In this document: piece by piece, positions 13,860-14,932 of the stretch | Numbering within the stretch: the stretch's first letter is position 1 | Layout: the number at the start of each line of letters is the position of its first letter | NCBI GenBank assembly: GCA_023142215.1 | Contig: JAGLJW010000025.1 | Location: forward strand, 1 to 14,932 | Origin: Candidatus Parcubacteria bacterium | GTDB taxonomy: Bacteria; Patescibacteriota; Patescibacteriia; Patescibacteriales; UBA12075 | Length of the DNA stretch: 14,932 bases | Direction: 5' to 3' | Translations under genes and position numbers: made by a program | The notes under the pieces: generated by a model | Seen by the model: only the letters and a program-made list of their open reading frames with translations | What the model was told of the DNA's origin: nothing | The model's database searches: none

Positions 13860-13930
13860 TCCCCTTGAGGGTGAGAAATCTCTTTAACATCGTTTTTATT
13901 TCAAGGCATAATTTTGCGAAATGACAAAAA
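13844..13930. mobile_element. MITE-like repeat with 14-bp terminal inverted repeats
   Basis: TTTTTGTCATTTCG (13844-13857) and CGAAATGACAAAAA (13917-13930) are perfect 14-bp inverted ends of an 87-bp element. Inside are a small CCC-TTGA-GGG hairpin and GAGAAATCTC. ATAAGA occurs near both sides (13835-13840 and 13931-13936) and could be a target duplication, although the left copy is 3 bases off the end. It carries no gene. From memory, TGTCATTTCGA...GAGAAATCT repeats are scattered through many bacterial genomes; this is not verified here. Confidence 0.7.
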
Positions 13931-13944
13931 ATAAGATTTGTTTT

Positions 13945-14757
13945 TTACATTCCGACTCCTTCATATTTTATTAATCCTCTCTTCCATAATATCCTAATTA
14001 AGCCATAAAGTAAAGCTAGCCAAATTATCTCTACACCTAAAGCTTTTAATCCTTGTACGGTGGAAATTTTTCCTAAATATAATTGAAGTGGTATAAAATA
14101 TATATAAACAAATGGAAAAAATAAAATCATTTTATAATAAAATATTGGAAGCATATTTAAAGGAAAAAATCTTCCAGACAAAAAACTAATTAAAATTCTT
14201 ATTGAATATCTCGGTCCATTTATGAATGTAGTCCAAAACGCCAACATTCCAATTAGAATTGATATAAATATATTTATAAAATATCCAAAAACAAGCATTA
14301 CAAAAATAATTAATAAATCAAGCAAACTATTAATCATAATAATATTTTCAATCATTATTATGATTAATGCAATTGCAGTTAATATGCCAGAAGCAAAAGC
14401 AACTGTTATTCTTCCTGAACAATAAATAATGATATATTTAATATAATCAATGGGTTTTACTAAAAAACTTGATAGCGTTCCCTCATAAATATGTCTAGAA
14501 ATTACATGTTCTAATCCGTAATTTGCAGTTAAATATAGCATTAACCAACCAACTGTAATATAAGTCATCATTTCTTTGTATGTGTATCCAGCTATAATTT
14601 CATTAGTTTTAAAAACAACTGTCCAGATAATAATTAAAACTACAATTTCTAAAATATTAGCTAAACGAAAAAATAAAAAATCAGCTCGATAAGTCATCTG
14701 TCTTTGTATTTCAATTTTTATTATTGCTAATATTTTTTTAAATACCATAGCCTTCAT
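13945..14757 (-). CDS. ABC-2 family permease (DUF990-like)
   Basis: A 270-residue integral membrane protein with about six transmembrane segments (near 28-46, 63-82, 112-135, 142-176, 200-222 and 236-255). The N-terminal KIEIQRQMTYRADFLF and the SSFLVKPIDY motif are typical of the DUF990-type ABC-2 permeases, which occur in pairs. The C-terminus (IRILWKRGLIKYEGVGM) is closely paralleled by the neighbouring second permease (IIKIVWKFGLKKYEGYGI). Its start overlaps the end of that second permease by 20 bp, so the two are translationally coupled and probably form a heterodimer with the ATPase. An alternative start at Met4 (14748) would shorten the overlap. Confidence 0.9.
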   Translation of the reverse strand: MKAMVFKKILAIIKIEIQRQMTYRADFLFFRLANILEIVVLIIIWTVVFKTNEIIAGYTYKEMMTYITVGWLMLYLTANYGLEHVISRHIYEGTLSSFLVKPIDYIKYIIIYCSGRITVAFASGILTAIALIIIMIENIIMINSLLDLLIIFVMLVFGYFINIFISILIGMLAFWTTFINGPRYSIRILISFLSGRFFPLNMLPIFYYKMILFFPFVYIYFIPLQLYLGKISTVQGLKALGVEIIWLALLYGLIRILWKRGLIKYEGVGM

Positions 14758-14932
14758 ATTTTTTTAAACCAAATTTCCAAACAATTTTAATAATTAAATA
14801 TAATAATATACACCAAATAAACTGAACTCCGATTCCAATTAAAGCTTGGTTTAATGAAATTTTATCTAAGAAAAATTGAATCGGAACAAAAAATGTGTAC
14901 ATGAAAGGAAGAAAATAACTCACCTTCAAAAC
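14738..14932 (-). CDS. Second ABC-2 family permease (C-terminal part)
   Basis: The reading frame is open to the window edge, so this is only the last 64 or so residues. They contain two membrane segments and match the C-terminus of the neighbouring permease at many positions (for example FFLDKISLNQAL against LYLGKISTVQGL, and WKFGLKKYEGYGI against WKRGLIKYEGVGM). It is the partner permease of the same exporter. The gene continues beyond 14932. Confidence 0.85.
   Translation of the reverse strand, partial: VLKVSYFLPFMYTFFVPIQFFLDKISLNQALIGIGVQFIWCILLYLIIKIVWKFGLKKYEGYGI

Noticed and set aside
14222..14425. 67-residue plus-strand reading frame at the permease
   Set aside because: Antisense to permease membrane segments; hydrophobic isoleucine-rich shadow with no RBS.
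1..14932. Genetic code 25 (UGA = Gly) for the whole genome
   Set aside because: Only one in-frame TGA is seen at a glycine position. The other genes are intact with normal glycine codons, and the U32 and NUDIX genes both seem to end at TGA where their families end.

Overview
This AT-rich window probably comes from an uncultured bacterium of the Candidate Phyla Radiation (Patescibacteria). The case rests on family resemblance: a secreted protein ends in two copies of a 'WYV-P...YYLGRPADAF.IMRELGLGI' repeat that I associate with that group. A two-receiver response regulator, a Phd/RelE-like toxin-antitoxin pair, a long-form NIF3 protein and an almost complete lack of Shine-Dalgarno sites fit as well. 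The lineage is inferred, not proven.

Layout. Positions 1-605 (+) hold the 3' part of porB, the pyruvate:ferredoxin oxidoreductase beta subunit. A secreted helical protein of unknown function follows (894-1721, +) with its own strong RBS and terminator. After it lies a decayed second copy of the porB 3' end (about 1808-1896). Everything further right is on the minus strand. In order of increasing coordinate: a large secreted protein with TIG-like domains, four thrombospondin-1-like repeats and a trypsin/HtrA-like protease (2038-4542); a membrane protein encoded just upstream of it (4579-5292); an orphan ParA-type ATPase (5546-6565); a U32-family protein interrupted by one in-frame TGA (6637-7896); a response regulator (8039-8857) and its sensor kinase (8958-10811); NIF3 (10937-11881) and a NUDIX hydrolase (11835-12305); a RelE/Phd-type toxin-antitoxin pair (12316-12775); and an ABC-2 exporter made of an ATPase (12827-13819), a permease (13945-14757) and a second permease cut by the window end (14738-14932).

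How the genes work together. The kinase and regulator form a two-component system transcribed from an extended -10 promoter, with a palindrome between the promoter and the start codon. The protease and the membrane protein are 36 bp apart and probably form a cell-surface unit. The ABC ATPase and two permeases form one exporter, but a MITE-like repeat sits between the ATPase and permease genes. NUDIX and NIF3 overlap and end at a shared hairpin terminator.

Main points for a second look: (1) the U32 gene is complete except for a TGA exactly where relatives have a conserved glycine; (2) the porB 3' end is duplicated on the far side of an unknown secreted-protein gene, like the footprint of an insertion; (3) two small palindromic repeat elements lie in intergenic gaps; (4) several genes have a TATAAT box only 6-12 nt before the ATG, suggesting leaderless or near-leaderless mRNAs.
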